The translations under genes and the position numbers were made by a program. This document shows, in pieces, positions 36,820 through 45,906 of a DNA stretch of 64,000 nt (the first letter of the stretch is position 1; the number at the start of each line of letters is the position of its first letter). The notes beneath the pieces were generated by a model. The model did no database searches and had not been told where the DNA came from. It worked only from the letters and a program-made list of their open reading frames with translations. Source of the stretch: JANQSP01 sp965226095 (GTDB lineage Bacteria > Bdellovibrionota > Bdellovibrionia > Bdellovibrionales > UBA1609); assembly GCA_965226095.1 (NCBI GenBank), contig OZ245336.1, positions 620,001 through 684,000 of the forward strand. Reading direction: 5' to 3'.

Positions 36820-38375
36820 TTTTTGTAGTAAAACAGGTTATACCAACGAAATATATGAACAAGGCAGAGCGACTTTCCATGAGTGAAGAAGTTTCACAAA
36901 ATAAAAAACAGGCACATATCCTGCAAAAAATTTTTCTTAACCAAGTTACTGGTATTCATACAGATTCCAGAAAAGTAACTAAAGACTCTATATTTGTTTC
37001 TTTAAAAGGTCAGCAAACAGATGGTCATCTTTATCTCTCCTCTGCTATTCAAAAAGGAGCCAGTGTCCTTGTGGTGGAGGATGAAAAATGGCTGAGCAGT
37101 TTATCGAAGAATATCTTTAAAGGAAAAACTTTTGTGGTTCCTGATACCAGAGAAATTTTACCAGATTTGCTCAATGAGTTTTATAATTATCCATCTGAAA
37201 AAATGTTTTGTGTGGGAGTAACTGGCACAAATGGTAAAACGACAATATCTCATATTTTATCTTTTATATTTTCTCAATGTGGGTGGCGTTCCGGTTTAAT
37301 AGGAACAATTGGTAATAGATTGGAAGATAAAGAGTATAAAAGCACTTTAACTACACCTGCTCCGGTGGAACTGTATTTTTTATTAAATGATTTTTATCAA
37401 CAAAAGTCTCAAGCAGTGGTGATGGAGGTGTCCAGTATTGGTTTGGATCAAAATAGAGTGGGTGGCGTGGATTTCAATCTGGTGGTGTTCACCAATCTTA
37501 CGGAAGATCATCTGGATTATCATAAAAACCAGGAAGAATATTTCCTGGCAAAGAAAAAATTATTTCAAGTCAAATCCATAAATAAAAACCATAAGCTGGC
37601 TGTATTAAATTTTGATGATCTTTATGGTCCTCAAATAGCCAGGAGCATGTCTCCAGGGACTTATATTTCTTATGGCCAAACAGGAGCCCGCTTTCAATGG
37701 AAAATACTTTCCAGTGATTTAACTGGCAGTAAATTTCAACTATCTTATGATCAGAATACAATTACAGGGTATTTGTCCATGCCAGGAGTGTACAATGTGT
37801 CCAATGCTGTAGCCGCTCTATGTTGCGCTTATACAGCTGGGTTTTCCTTGGAAAAGGCAGTAGAATCTTTAAAGAAGTTCCCTGGTGTAAAAGGCAGATT
37901 GCAAAGAGTACATTCAGAGATGGGACGGGATAATCAAGAAGGGCCTTTGGTATTTGTGGATTATGCTCATACACCTCAAGCTTTGGAAGCTGTTTTAAGT
38001 TTTTTACAAAAACATAAACCAAGAAACAGTCGCTTAGTAACTGTATTTGGTTGTGGAGGGCAAAGAGATCAACACAAGCGACCTCACATGGCTTCCATTG
38101 CTGAAAAGTTTTCCGACACAGTTATTCTCACTTCAGATAACCCACGTAAAGAAGATCCTGATAAAATTATTCAAGATTGTTTAAAAGGTGTGAAGCAAAA
38201 ACAACAATTTATAGTAGAGCCGGATCGAAAACAGGCTATTCAAAAAGCGCTCAACCAAGCCACAAAAAATGATATTGTATTAGTGGCTGGCAAAGGACAT
38301 GAGGAACAACAAATTATTTACAATCAAAAACTGACTTTTTCTGATAGTGATGTCATTAAAGAGTTAATGGGTTAG
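36816..38375 (+). CDS. murE: UDP-MurNAc-tripeptide ligase MurE (diaminopimelate-adding type)
   Basis: MurE adds the third residue to the peptidoglycan stem peptide. The ATP site is VTGTNGKTTISH and the central domain has VVMEVSSIGLDQNRV and VVFTNLTEDHLDYH. The C-terminal domain carries LTSDNPRKEDP; the DNPR motif marks meso-diaminopimelate specificity, predicting a Gram-negative-type wall. ATG 36816 overlaps the ftsI stop as ATGA. The first 30 residues are longer than usual, so internal starts (36855 or 36879) are possible. Confidence 0.94.
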   Translation: MIFVVKQVIPTKYMNKAERLSMSEEVSQNKKQAHILQKIFLNQVTGIHTDSRKVTKDSIFVSLKGQQTDGHLYLSSAIQKGASVLVVEDEKWLSSLSKNIFKGKTFVVPDTREILPDLLNEFYNYPSEKMFCVGVTGTNGKTTISHILSFIFSQCGWRSGLIGTIGNRLEDKEYKSTLTTPAPVELYFLLNDFYQQKSQAVVMEVSSIGLDQNRVGGVDFNLVVFTNLTEDHLDYHKNQEEYFLAKKKLFQVKSINKNHKLAVLNFDDLYGPQIARSMSPGTYISYGQTGARFQWKILSSDLTGSKFQLSYDQNTITGYLSMPGVYNVSNAVAALCCAYTAGFSLEKAVESLKKFPGVKGRLQRVHSEMGRDNQEGPLVFVDYAHTPQALEAVLSFLQKHKPRNSRLVTVFGCGGQRDQHKRPHMASIAEKFSDTVILTSDNPRKEDPDKIIQDCLKGVKQKQQFIVEPDRKQAIQKALNQATKNDIVLVAGKGHEEQQIIYNQKLTFSDSDVIKELMG

Positions 38376-38380
38376 CAGAT

Positions 38381-39838
38381 ATGAACTTAAGTATTAAAGA
38401 GCTTTGCGAAGCCACCAATGGTCAATTATTACAAAATTCATTGATTTCAGGGACAAGTAAAAAAAAATCTTTTACCGGCGTATCTATTGATTCACGTGAA
38501 AAGAATCTAAAAGATAAAATCTTTTTTGCTATTCAAGGCAATAATTTTGATGGACATGATTTTATAAATGAAGCCATCCAAAAACAGGTAGGCGCTGTAC
38601 TTGTACATTTAGCGGAAAAAGTGCAAATAAAAAATCATTCGGTACAGGTACCGATTGTGCAGGTGGCAGATACCTCTCAGGCTTTGCAACAACTCAGTGC
38701 TTATTGGCGAAAAAAAAACAATCTAAAGGTTATTGGTATTACTGGTTCCACTGGAAAGACCACGACAAAATATTTTTGTCTTAAATTGATGGAGCAGGAA
38801 TATTCTGTTTTGGCCAGTCCAAAAAGTTACAATAATATTTACGGTGTTTCCTTGACGCTGTTATCAACAGTAACGTCCCATACAGGGAAAAAACCAGACT
38901 ATATTATTCAAGAAATGGGTATGAATCACCCAGGGGAAATAAAAACTTTATGTCAAATTGCTCCTCCCTGTATTTCTACAGTGGTTAATGTGGGTGCTTC
39001 TCATGTTGGGTTCATGGGTGGTATGGAAAATATTGCCAGGGAAAAAGAGCAAATCTACAAACATTCCACTCCAGAGGCTACTCATGTGTATAATCTGGAT
39101 AATCCTTATACAAAGGCAATGTATAACTCTTCTCAAAATGTTCAAAAAAAAACTTTTTCCAGTCAAAATAAAGAGGCAGATGTATTTTTACAAATTGATC
39201 AATGTGGAATGGATTATCTTAAAGTATCAGGACATTTTCAGGGTGTCAGTGGTTCCGCTCGAGTGCCGGTAACAGGTTCTGCTCATTTAAATAACTTAAT
39301 GTGTGCCATTGCTGTGGCCTTGGCGGCTGGTTTATCACCAGATCGCTTGTGGTCTTATTTATCTCTTTGTCGTCTGCCTGCCGGTAGAAACCAGTGGGTA
39401 AATTTATCAAGTGGTGGCAAGGTTTTGTTTGATGCCTATAATGCCAGCCCGGAAAGTACTATCGCTTTAATAGAACACTTCTTATCGCAGGTGGTAAAAG
39501 GGGAAAAGGCTCTGGTTTTAGGGGATTTTATGGAACTGGGATCTTATTTGTCGAATTTTTATCAAACATTGGCTCAGAAATTGACTGTAGCCCAAAAGGA
39601 ACTGTCTTTTATATGTTTCATAGGGGAGCAGGGAGAAATGTTCAAAGCGGCTTTGGATCAGACTGGTTGTCAAATAAAAGTGATTTTATCTAAACATTTT
39701 GATCATCAGCTTGCACAAAAAATTATGTCTATGTTAAACCCCTCTAGTGTGTTAGCTTTTAAAGCTTCACGCAAGATGCAGTTGGAAAAATTTTTAATGT
39801 ATTTTAAACCTGTTAATTTTAATCATCCTTTTTTGTAG
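38381..39838 (+). CDS. murF: UDP-MurNAc-tripeptide D-Ala-D-Ala ligase MurF
   Basis: MurF adds D-alanyl-D-alanine to finish the UDP-MurNAc-pentapeptide. The N-terminal domain has FTGVSIDSREKNLKDKIFFA, the ATP site is ITGSTGKTTTKYF, and the central domain has IIQEMGMNHPGEIKTL and INVGASH-like VVNVGASHVGF. The C-terminal domain includes VLFDAYNASPESTIALI. It starts five bases after murE, and the 485 residues are normal. Confidence 0.94.
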   Translation: MNLSIKELCEATNGQLLQNSLISGTSKKKSFTGVSIDSREKNLKDKIFFAIQGNNFDGHDFINEAIQKQVGAVLVHLAEKVQIKNHSVQVPIVQVADTSQALQQLSAYWRKKNNLKVIGITGSTGKTTTKYFCLKLMEQEYSVLASPKSYNNIYGVSLTLLSTVTSHTGKKPDYIIQEMGMNHPGEIKTLCQIAPPCISTVVNVGASHVGFMGGMENIAREKEQIYKHSTPEATHVYNLDNPYTKAMYNSSQNVQKKTFSSQNKEADVFLQIDQCGMDYLKVSGHFQGVSGSARVPVTGSAHLNNLMCAIAVALAAGLSPDRLWSYLSLCRLPAGRNQWVNLSSGGKVLFDAYNASPESTIALIEHFLSQVVKGEKALVLGDFMELGSYLSNFYQTLAQKLTVAQKELSFICFIGEQGEMFKAALDQTGCQIKVILSKHFDHQLAQKIMSMLNPSSVLAFKASRKMQLEKFLMYFKPVNFNHPFL

Positions 39839-39846
39839 AGTAATAG

Positions 39847-40923
39847 ATGTTTTATAAGTGGTTATTCAATTTATCTGATACCGTTTCTGCATTTAATGTT
39901 TTTCGCTACATTACCTTTCGGACATTTTTATCTTTCCTAACTGCTTTTTTAATCTGCTGGTTTTTTGCACCTTATTTTATTCGTAAGTTAAATAAAAAAA
40001 ATATTGGTGAACCTATCAATACAGATGGCCCTGATTCTCATAAAACAAAACAAGGGACTCCCACAATGGGTGGAGGTTTGATTTTATGTGCTTTGTTAGT
40101 AACTTCTTTGTTGTGGGTGGATTTGTCACAACCACTGGTGTGGGCGGTATTGGCTATGTTACTGGGCTTTGGCGCTATTGGCTTTTGGGATGATTTCCTG
40201 AAAAGTCGTTTTCATAATTTTAAAGGAGTATCGGCTCGTATTCGTCTCATTTATGAATTTGGTATTAGTGCATTGATGTTAACTGTTCTACTTTATACAG
40301 AGCAAATAGATTCAGTACTGTATATTCCATTTTTTAAAAATTTGTCCTTTGATTTATCTTGGTATTATGTGATATTTGGCAGTCTTGTGATCACTGGTTG
40401 TGCGAATGCTGTGAATTTAACGGATGGTTTGGATGGTTTGGCTATTGTACCGGTTATGATCTGTGCGGGTACATTGGCTGTTTTGACTTATGTAGCAGGG
40501 CACTTTAATATAGCGGATTATTTAGGTATTTCTTTTATTGCCGGTGCTGGAGAGCTGACGCCTTTAGCTGTGGCAGTGGGAGCTGGTGGCCTGGGTTTTT
40601 TATGGTATAACTCCTATCCTGCACAGATTTTTATGGGAGATACAGGTAGTCTCAGTTTAGGGGCTTTTTTGGGAGCTTTGTCTGTATTTACAAAGAATGA
40701 AATTTTATTGATTATTTTAGGAGGTGTTTTTGTAGTGGAAGCTTTATCTGTTATTTTACAAGTGCTGAGCTTTAAACTGACAGGCAAAAGAATTTTTGCT
40801 ATGGCTCCGTTACATCATCATTTTGAATTGAAAGGTATGGAGGAGTCTAAAATTATTGTACGGTTTTGGATTGTATCTTGTTTATTGGCAGTTATTGCTT
40901 TAGCTTCTTTAAAATTGAGATAA
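39847..40923 (+). CDS. mraY: phospho-MurNAc-pentapeptide transferase MraY
   Basis: MraY transfers phospho-MurNAc-pentapeptide to undecaprenyl phosphate, giving lipid I in the inner membrane. About ten membrane segments are seen. Signature motifs are SHKTKQGTPTMGGGLI near residue 67, FWDDFLK, NAVNLTDGLDGLA (catalytic Asp cluster) and the late MAPLHHHFELKG. The 358 residues match the family. It lies eight bases after murF. Confidence 0.96.
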   Translation: MFYKWLFNLSDTVSAFNVFRYITFRTFLSFLTAFLICWFFAPYFIRKLNKKNIGEPINTDGPDSHKTKQGTPTMGGGLILCALLVTSLLWVDLSQPLVWAVLAMLLGFGAIGFWDDFLKSRFHNFKGVSARIRLIYEFGISALMLTVLLYTEQIDSVLYIPFFKNLSFDLSWYYVIFGSLVITGCANAVNLTDGLDGLAIVPVMICAGTLAVLTYVAGHFNIADYLGISFIAGAGELTPLAVAVGAGGLGFLWYNSYPAQIFMGDTGSLSLGAFLGALSVFTKNEILLIILGGVFVVEALSVILQVLSFKLTGKRIFAMAPLHHHFELKGMEESKIIVRFWIVSCLLAVIALASLKLR

Positions 40924-40950
40924 TTTTTAGGTATAAATCAGAGGAGTTTT

Positions 40951-42336
40951 TTGTTGGAATTAAGTGAGTTAAAAGGAAAAAGAATTCTGGTTGTTGGCTT
41001 AGCCAGAACAGGGGTGGCTTTAGCTCATTTTTTAGTGAAATACGGTGCTGAGGTGACAATTAGTGATCATAAGTCCAGAGCGGAATTGGCTCGTTATCTC
41101 GAGCAGGTGGAAGATTTGTCTGTTCAGTTGGAACTGGAGGGGCATACTCCAAAAACTTTTTTAAATAAAGATTATGTTGTTTTAAGTCCTGGCATACCTT
41201 CTCACTTAAAATTGTTTGAGTATGTGAGTCTTCAGGGAGTGGAGGTGACCGGTGAATTTGAATTTGCCTCTCGTTTTATTAAAGAGCCAATGTTAGTGAT
41301 TACTGGTACAAATGGTAAAACCACAACCGCAGATTTAATTTATCGTTCTCTTAAGGAAGCTGGTAAAAATCCCTGGGCAGGGGGTAATTTTGGTGCTCCG
41401 CTGAGTGAATATTTGTACAAAGGAGAAAAGGCAGATGTTTTAGTGGTAGAGGCCAGTAGCTTTATGTTGGAACATGTAAAAGAAATGACTCCTCAAACTG
41501 TTCTATTCACTAATTTGGCGGAAGATCATTTGGATCGTTATAGAAGTATGGAAGAGTATGTTAATGCCAAAAGAAAAATTTTCAAAAATACAGATAAGGA
41601 CACAACCAGTATTTTAAATGCGGATGATAAGGCCATTTTAGAGTTAGCTAGAGACCCTGTAGTACAAAAAGGAAAGCTGTTTTATTTTTCCAGAAAGAAA
41701 GCTTTAGAATCTCAAATTATGAAAATTGGTGGAGCGGTTTTAATTGGTTCTCAAATAAAAGTGCGTATTGGTCCTGAGATTGAATACTACAGTGTTGAAC
41801 ACAGTAAAATAAAAGGTGTGCACAATTATGAAAATATTATGGCCGCTATTTTAGCGGCTCGAGAAAATGGTGCTGATTGGGAAAGTATTCAAAAGGTGAT
41901 CTCTTCGTATGCCAGTAGGGAGCATCGTTTGAACTATGTCAGGAAAGTGGGTGGTGTGCGTTTTTATAATGATTCTAAAGCCACCAATGTTCATGCAGTC
42001 CTACGTGCTTTGGATATTTTTGATGATAATGTTATTTTAATAATGGGTGGAAAAGACACAGGTTTGAATTACGAACCTTTGATAGAAAAAATTAAAAGAA
42101 AAGTAAAAAACTTGATCCTGGTGGGAGAAGCCAAAGAAAGAATCAATCGTCAGATTGGAGATTATTCAGAAACTTTTATTATTGGCACTTTTGAAGAAGC
42201 TGTCTTGATCGCTTATCAAAAATCCCGTATAGGGGATATTATTTTACTTTCACCGGGTTGTTCCAGTTTTGATGTTTTTAATTCTTACGAGGAGCGAGGT
42301 GAAGTGTTTGAGAATCTGGTGAATCAATTTAATTAA
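40951..42336 (+). CDS. murD: UDP-MurNAc-L-alanine:D-glutamate ligase MurD
   Basis: MurD adds D-glutamate to UDP-MurNAc-L-Ala. It has the Rossmann N-terminus GKRILVVGLARTGVALAHF, the SPGIP loop, the ATP site ITGTNGKTTTADLI, and the C-terminal FYNDSKATNVHAV, MGGKDTG and LSPGCSSFDVFNSYEERGE. The start is TTG (40951, or 40954) behind GAGGAG at 40941-40946. It is the last gene of the cluster; ftsW and murG, which often follow, are absent here and a convergent protease gene is found instead. Confidence 0.95.
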   Translation: MLELSELKGKRILVVGLARTGVALAHFLVKYGAEVTISDHKSRAELARYLEQVEDLSVQLELEGHTPKTFLNKDYVVLSPGIPSHLKLFEYVSLQGVEVTGEFEFASRFIKEPMLVITGTNGKTTTADLIYRSLKEAGKNPWAGGNFGAPLSEYLYKGEKADVLVVEASSFMLEHVKEMTPQTVLFTNLAEDHLDRYRSMEEYVNAKRKIFKNTDKDTTSILNADDKAILELARDPVVQKGKLFYFSRKKALESQIMKIGGAVLIGSQIKVRIGPEIEYYSVEHSKIKGVHNYENIMAAILAARENGADWESIQKVISSYASREHRLNYVRKVGGVRFYNDSKATNVHAVLRALDIFDDNVILIMGGKDTGLNYEPLIEKIKRKVKNLILVGEAKERINRQIGDYSETFIIGTFEEAVLIAYQKSRIGDIILLSPGCSSFDVFNSYEERGEVFENLVNQFN

Positions 42337-42408
42337 TTTGGTTTGTTATGCCTACATATTAGCAAGTATAAAAATTTGGTTTGTTATGCCTACATATTAG
42401 CAAGTATA
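42335..42408. repeat. 36-bp direct tandem duplication
   Basis: The sequence aatttggtttgttatgccta...caagtata occurs at 42335-42370 and again at 42373-42408. It contains the 3' end and stop of the first protease-Sel1 gene, so the gene end has been duplicated. A related TATGTAGGCA end lies at the 3' side of the second protease-Sel1 gene. Confidence 0.85.
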
Positions 42409-44086
42409 GTTTCATAACTTTTAGTGACTCCCTTACCATGATAATAACTCCAGAGATTATATTGAGCCTGTGTGTGAATAAACCTTGCATTTGAGCCTGA
42501 GTATGACCTTGCTCTGCCGCTTTTGTGTACCAATCAACAGCTTTCTCGTCATTTTGAGTGACTCCTTCGCCTTCCTTATACATCACGCCGAGCATATATT
42601 GAGCCTCAGGATGACCTTGCTCTGCCGCTTGTTTAAGCCAATCAGCAGCTTTTTCATAACTTTTAGTGACTCCCTTACCATGATAATAACTCCAGGCGAG
42701 ATTATATTGAGCCTGTGTGTGTCCTTGCTCTGCTGCTTTTGTGTACCAATGAGCAGCTTTCTCGTCATTTTGAGTGACCCCCTCGCCATGATAATACATC
42801 CCGCCGAGCATATATTGAGCCAGTGCATAGCCTTGCTCTGCCGCTTTTGTGTACCAATGAGCAGCCATCTCAAAATTTTGAGTGACTCCCTCGCCATGAT
42901 AATACATCCCGCCGAGCAGATATTGACCCTGTGCATCTCCTTGTTCTGCCGCTTGTCTAAACAAATCAGCAGCTTTTTCAAAATTTTGAGTAACTCCCTC
43001 GCCATGGTAATACATGAAGCCGAGATTATTTTGAGCCAGTGCATGACCTTGCTCCGCCGCTTGTTGAAACAACTCCGCCGCTTTCTCATAATTTTGAGTC
43101 ATTCCAAGTCCAAGGCCTTTATAATACATCACGCCGAGCTTAAATTGAGCATGAGCATTTTTTCGCTCTGCTAAATTTCTAAGATTTTGTATTTCCCTCT
43201 GTATCATTTGTTCCAGATTATCTCTAGGTACATTTCTTAAACCCTCTTGAACAAAAACTTGTAAATCATTCAAATTAACTGAAATGATTAAATTTGAAAT
43301 ACCTGAACGCAAAACTCCAACCACTTGTTTTTTTGCATCAACTACAGGACTTCCGCTTGCACCATGAAGTGAAAAGTGGTTCACAAAAAAAGAAGTCGCA
43401 TCTCTTGAAAACATCAACCTATCATTGGTTTTTCTTATATCTGCAAGCTTCCCATCAGGATAGCCTGTGCTAAATAAATCCTCTTGTTCCTGAAGAGGTT
43501 CTTGCCTTATGGATAAATAATAATCTATAGATTCTGTTGTTTCAAGAAGTGCTAAATCATGTAAAGCTGACACAGCTACAATCCCTTTTATTTTTAAAGT
43601 CTTGGCATTGCCTTCTTGTGATAGAGTTATGTCTTCAACTTTTGAAACATGTTGTAACAGCCCATTTATAACATGAAAGTTAGTGATGAATTTATTGGCA
43701 GTTATAAAAAAACCTGTCCCATCACCTTCCGGTATTGATAATTGCCATACAGATGATCTAACAGAGTGTTTCTCAGGTGTTGTCACAGCAGGAGTGCGAG
43801 TCAGACTACTGAATGTCTCTTTATAAGGCCTGGCTGTTTTATAAGGCCTGGCTATTCCTTCAAAACAGAAAATAAAAACACAAGATAGCACTAATGCTTT
43901 TAACTTGAATAAACAGACGTGTTTGTTGTCATCCCCTTGAAAGGCCCTATAAACTGAAAAGTCACCTGAGGACTTTTCAAGGTCTTTCAAGTTTTCGTCA
44001 TCCCTGCGACGGCAGGGATCCAGGACTGGATTTCCGTGTACGCGGGAATGACCAATATATTTACCCACACATAGAAACATTGTCAT
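42359..44086 (-). CDS. trypsin-like protease with Sel1 repeats, copy 1
   Basis: A 575-residue protein. A hydrophobic segment (about 60-77) may be a secretion signal. The trypsin-like domain has H138 (TNFHVIN), D177 (LHDLALLE) and S244 (GASGSPVVD). From about 300 there are seven or more Sel1-type repeats of 36 residues (AEQGHALAQNNLGFMYYHGEG). Residues 11-34 are a translation of the palindromic repeat at 43997-44052; a GTG at 43891 is an alternative start. The last 45 residues read another Sel1 unit in the wrong frame, so the C-terminus is mutated. Sel1 arrays bind proteins; the target is unknown. Confidence 0.75.
   Translation of the reverse strand: MTMFLCVGKYIGHSRVHGNPVLDPCRRRDDENLKDLEKSSGDFSVYRAFQGDDNKHVCLFKLKALVLSCVFIFCFEGIARPYKTARPYKETFSSLTRTPAVTTPEKHSVRSSVWQLSIPEGDGTGFFITANKFITNFHVINGLLQHVSKVEDITLSQEGNAKTLKIKGIVAVSALHDLALLETTESIDYYLSIRQEPLQEQEDLFSTGYPDGKLADIRKTNDRLMFSRDATSFFVNHFSLHGASGSPVVDAKKQVVGVLRSGISNLIISVNLNDLQVFVQEGLRNVPRDNLEQMIQREIQNLRNLAERKNAHAQFKLGVMYYKGLGLGMTQNYEKAAELFQQAAEQGHALAQNNLGFMYYHGEGVTQNFEKAADLFRQAAEQGDAQGQYLLGGMYYHGEGVTQNFEMAAHWYTKAAEQGYALAQYMLGGMYYHGEGVTQNDEKAAHWYTKAAEQGHTQAQYNLAWSYYHGKGVTKSYEKAADWLKQAAEQGHPEAQYMLGVMYKEGEGVTQNDEKAVDWYTKAAEQGHTQAQMQGLFTHRLNIISGVIIMVRESLKVMKLYLLICRHNKPNFYTC
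43997..44052. repeat. dispersed palindromic repeat, 56 bp
   Basis: This is bounded by GTCATCCCTG and CGGGAATGAC as inverted ends, with inner palindromes gcgacggc...ccagg/ccagt..., the known shape of GTCATTCCCGCG-type interspersed repeats. It is in frame within the N-terminus of protease-Sel1 copy 1, giving residues IGHSRVHGNPVLDPC. A near-identical copy is at 45599-45654. Confidence 0.85.
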
Positions 44087-44105
44087 TCCTACTTTTAAAA
44101 TTATT

Positions 44106-44173
44106 TAGTCTTTGATTGGTCATTTACAATTCCTGTTTTTAAATACATTTGTTGATGACTGTATTCAGTCCAT
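44106..44173. repeat. duplicated upstream segment (unit 1)
   Basis: These 68 bp upstream of copy 1 are identical or nearly so to 45710-45777 upstream of copy 2. They mark the promoter-side end of the tandem duplication and probably contain the copied promoter region. Confidence 0.8.
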
Positions 44174-44194
44174 CTTAATAGTAACTTGTTGTGC

Positions 44195-45727
44195 CTACAT
44201 ATTATTGAACTTAGTTAGCGCACTTTGAGCTCCGGGATGACCTTGCTCTGCCGCTTTTGTGTACCAATCAACAGCTTTCTCGTCATTTTGAGTGACTCCT
44301 TCGCCTTCCTTATACATCACGCCGAGCATATATTGAGCCTCAGGATGACCTTGCTCTGCCGCTTGTTTAAGCCAATCAGCAGCTTTTTCATAACTTTTAG
44401 TGACTCCCTTACCATGATAATAACTCCAGGCGAGATTATATTGAGCCTCAACGTGGCCTTGCTCTGCTGCTTTTGTGTACCAATCAACAGCTTTCTCGTC
44501 ATTTTGAGTGACCCCCTCGCCTTTGATATACATCACACCGAGATTAAATTGAGCATTAGGATGACCTTGCTTTGCTGCTTTTTCGTACCAATGAACAGCC
44601 ATTTCAAAGTTTTGAATAACTCCCTCGCCATGGTAATACATGAAGCCGAGATTAAATTGAGCCAGTGCATGACCTTTTTCCGCCGCTTGTTTAAATAAAT
44701 CAAAAGCTTTCTCATAACTTTTAGTGACTCCATAGCCGTTAAAATAAATGAAACCAAGTTGAAACTGAGCCCTAGCATTTCCTCTCTTTGCTAAATTTCT
44801 AAGATTTCGTATTTCCCTCTGTACTATTTGTCTTAGATTATTCTTAGATTTCTTTCTTGAACTCCTTTGAACAAAAACTTGCAAATCATTCAAATTCACT
44901 GAGTGGACTAAGTTTAAAACCCCCGAATGCTGAACTCCAACTACTTGTTTTTTTACATCAACTACAGGGCTTCCACTTGCACCATCGAGTGAAATATTGT
45001 TTACAAAAAAAGAAGTCGCATCTCTTGAAAACATCAACCTATCATTGGTTTTTCTTATATCTGCAAGCTTCCCATCAGGATAGCCGGTGAGAAATACATC
45101 CTCTTGTTCTTGAAGAGGTTTTTTCCTTATAGGTAAATAATGATCTACGGACCCTGTTGTTTCAAGAAGTGCTAAATCATGCAAAACTGATACAGCTAAG
45201 ATCCCTTTTATTTTTAAAGTCCTGGCATTTCCTTCTTGTGATAGAGTGATATCTTCAACTTTTGAAACATGCCTTAAAGCAGTATTTATAACATGAAAGT
45301 TAGTGACGAATTTATTGGGAGCTATAAAAAAACCTGTTCCCTGACCTTCTTGTGTTGATAATTTCCACACAGATGATCTAACAGAGTATTCCTCAGGTGT
45401 TGTCACAGAAGGAGTGCGAGTTAGACTATCGAATGTTTCTTCACAAGGGCCGGCACTTCCTTCAAAACAGAAAATAAAAACACAAGATAGCATTAATACT
45501 TTTAACTTGAATAAACAGACGTGTTTGTTGTCATCCCCTTGAAAGGCCCTATAAACTGAAAAGTCACCTGAGGACTTTTCAGGGTCTTTCAAGTTTTCGT
45601 CATCCCTGCGAAGGCAGGGATCCAGGACTGGATTTCCGTGTACGCGGGAATGACCAATATATTTACCCACACATAGAAACATTGTCATTCCTATCTTGTT
45701 AAAGTTCTTTAGTCTTTGATTGGTCAT
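44195..45727 (-). CDS. trypsin-like protease with Sel1 repeats, copy 2
   Basis: A 510-residue paralogue of the protein at 42359-44086, same strand, 108 bp upstream of it. The protease triad is about H145, D184 and S251 (GASGSPVVD). About five Sel1 repeats follow (AKRGNARAQFQLGFIYFNGYG and others). The C-terminus ends in frame, so this copy looks intact. The N-terminus again includes a translated palindromic repeat; ATG at 45493 (MLSCVFIFCFEG) is an alternative start, but the longer form supplies the Lys residues before the hydrophobic segment. Secretion and protein degradation or binding are inferred. Confidence 0.8.
   Translation of the reverse strand: MTNQRLKNFNKIGMTMFLCVGKYIGHSRVHGNPVLDPCLRRDDENLKDPEKSSGDFSVYRAFQGDDNKHVCLFKLKVLMLSCVFIFCFEGSAGPCEETFDSLTRTPSVTTPEEYSVRSSVWKLSTQEGQGTGFFIAPNKFVTNFHVINTALRHVSKVEDITLSQEGNARTLKIKGILAVSVLHDLALLETTGSVDHYLPIRKKPLQEQEDVFLTGYPDGKLADIRKTNDRLMFSRDATSFFVNNISLDGASGSPVVDVKKQVVGVQHSGVLNLVHSVNLNDLQVFVQRSSRKKSKNNLRQIVQREIRNLRNLAKRGNARAQFQLGFIYFNGYGVTKSYEKAFDLFKQAAEKGHALAQFNLGFMYYHGEGVIQNFEMAVHWYEKAAKQGHPNAQFNLGVMYIKGEGVTQNDEKAVDWYTKAAEQGHVEAQYNLAWSYYHGKGVTKSYEKAADWLKQAAEQGHPEAQYMLGVMYKEGEGVTQNDEKAVDWYTKAAEQGHPGAQSALTKFNNM
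45599..45654. repeat. dispersed palindromic repeat, 56 bp
   Basis: Second complete copy of the GTCAT...ATGAC element, almost identical to 43997-44052 because both lie in the tandem duplicated unit. It is translated within the N-terminus of protease-Sel1 copy 2. A related hairpin, ctgaaaagtc/gacttttcag, lies directly beside both copies. Confidence 0.85.
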
Positions 45728-45777
45728 TTACAATTCCTGTTTTTAAATACATTTGTTGATGACTGTATTCAGTCCAT
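45710..45777. repeat. duplicated upstream segment (unit 2)
   Basis: Partner of 44106-44173. The sequence (starting tagtctttgattggtcattt) lies at and upstream of the start of protease-Sel1 copy 2. Confidence 0.8.
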
Positions 45778-45906
45778 ATCTTAATAGTAATGTATGAAGT
45801 AATCTATCATAGCTTGAGAGTTTCTCAATAAATAACTAATGAGTGCGTAAATTTTACATAGTTGTAAAATGACTAAACATTGAGTTCTTAAATTATCTAT
45901 CAGGAT

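Noticed and set aside
42485..43174. Plus-strand and alternative minus-strand frames in the Sel1 repeats
   Set aside because: They are periodic shadows of the Sel1 repeats. The real frame carries the protease domain.
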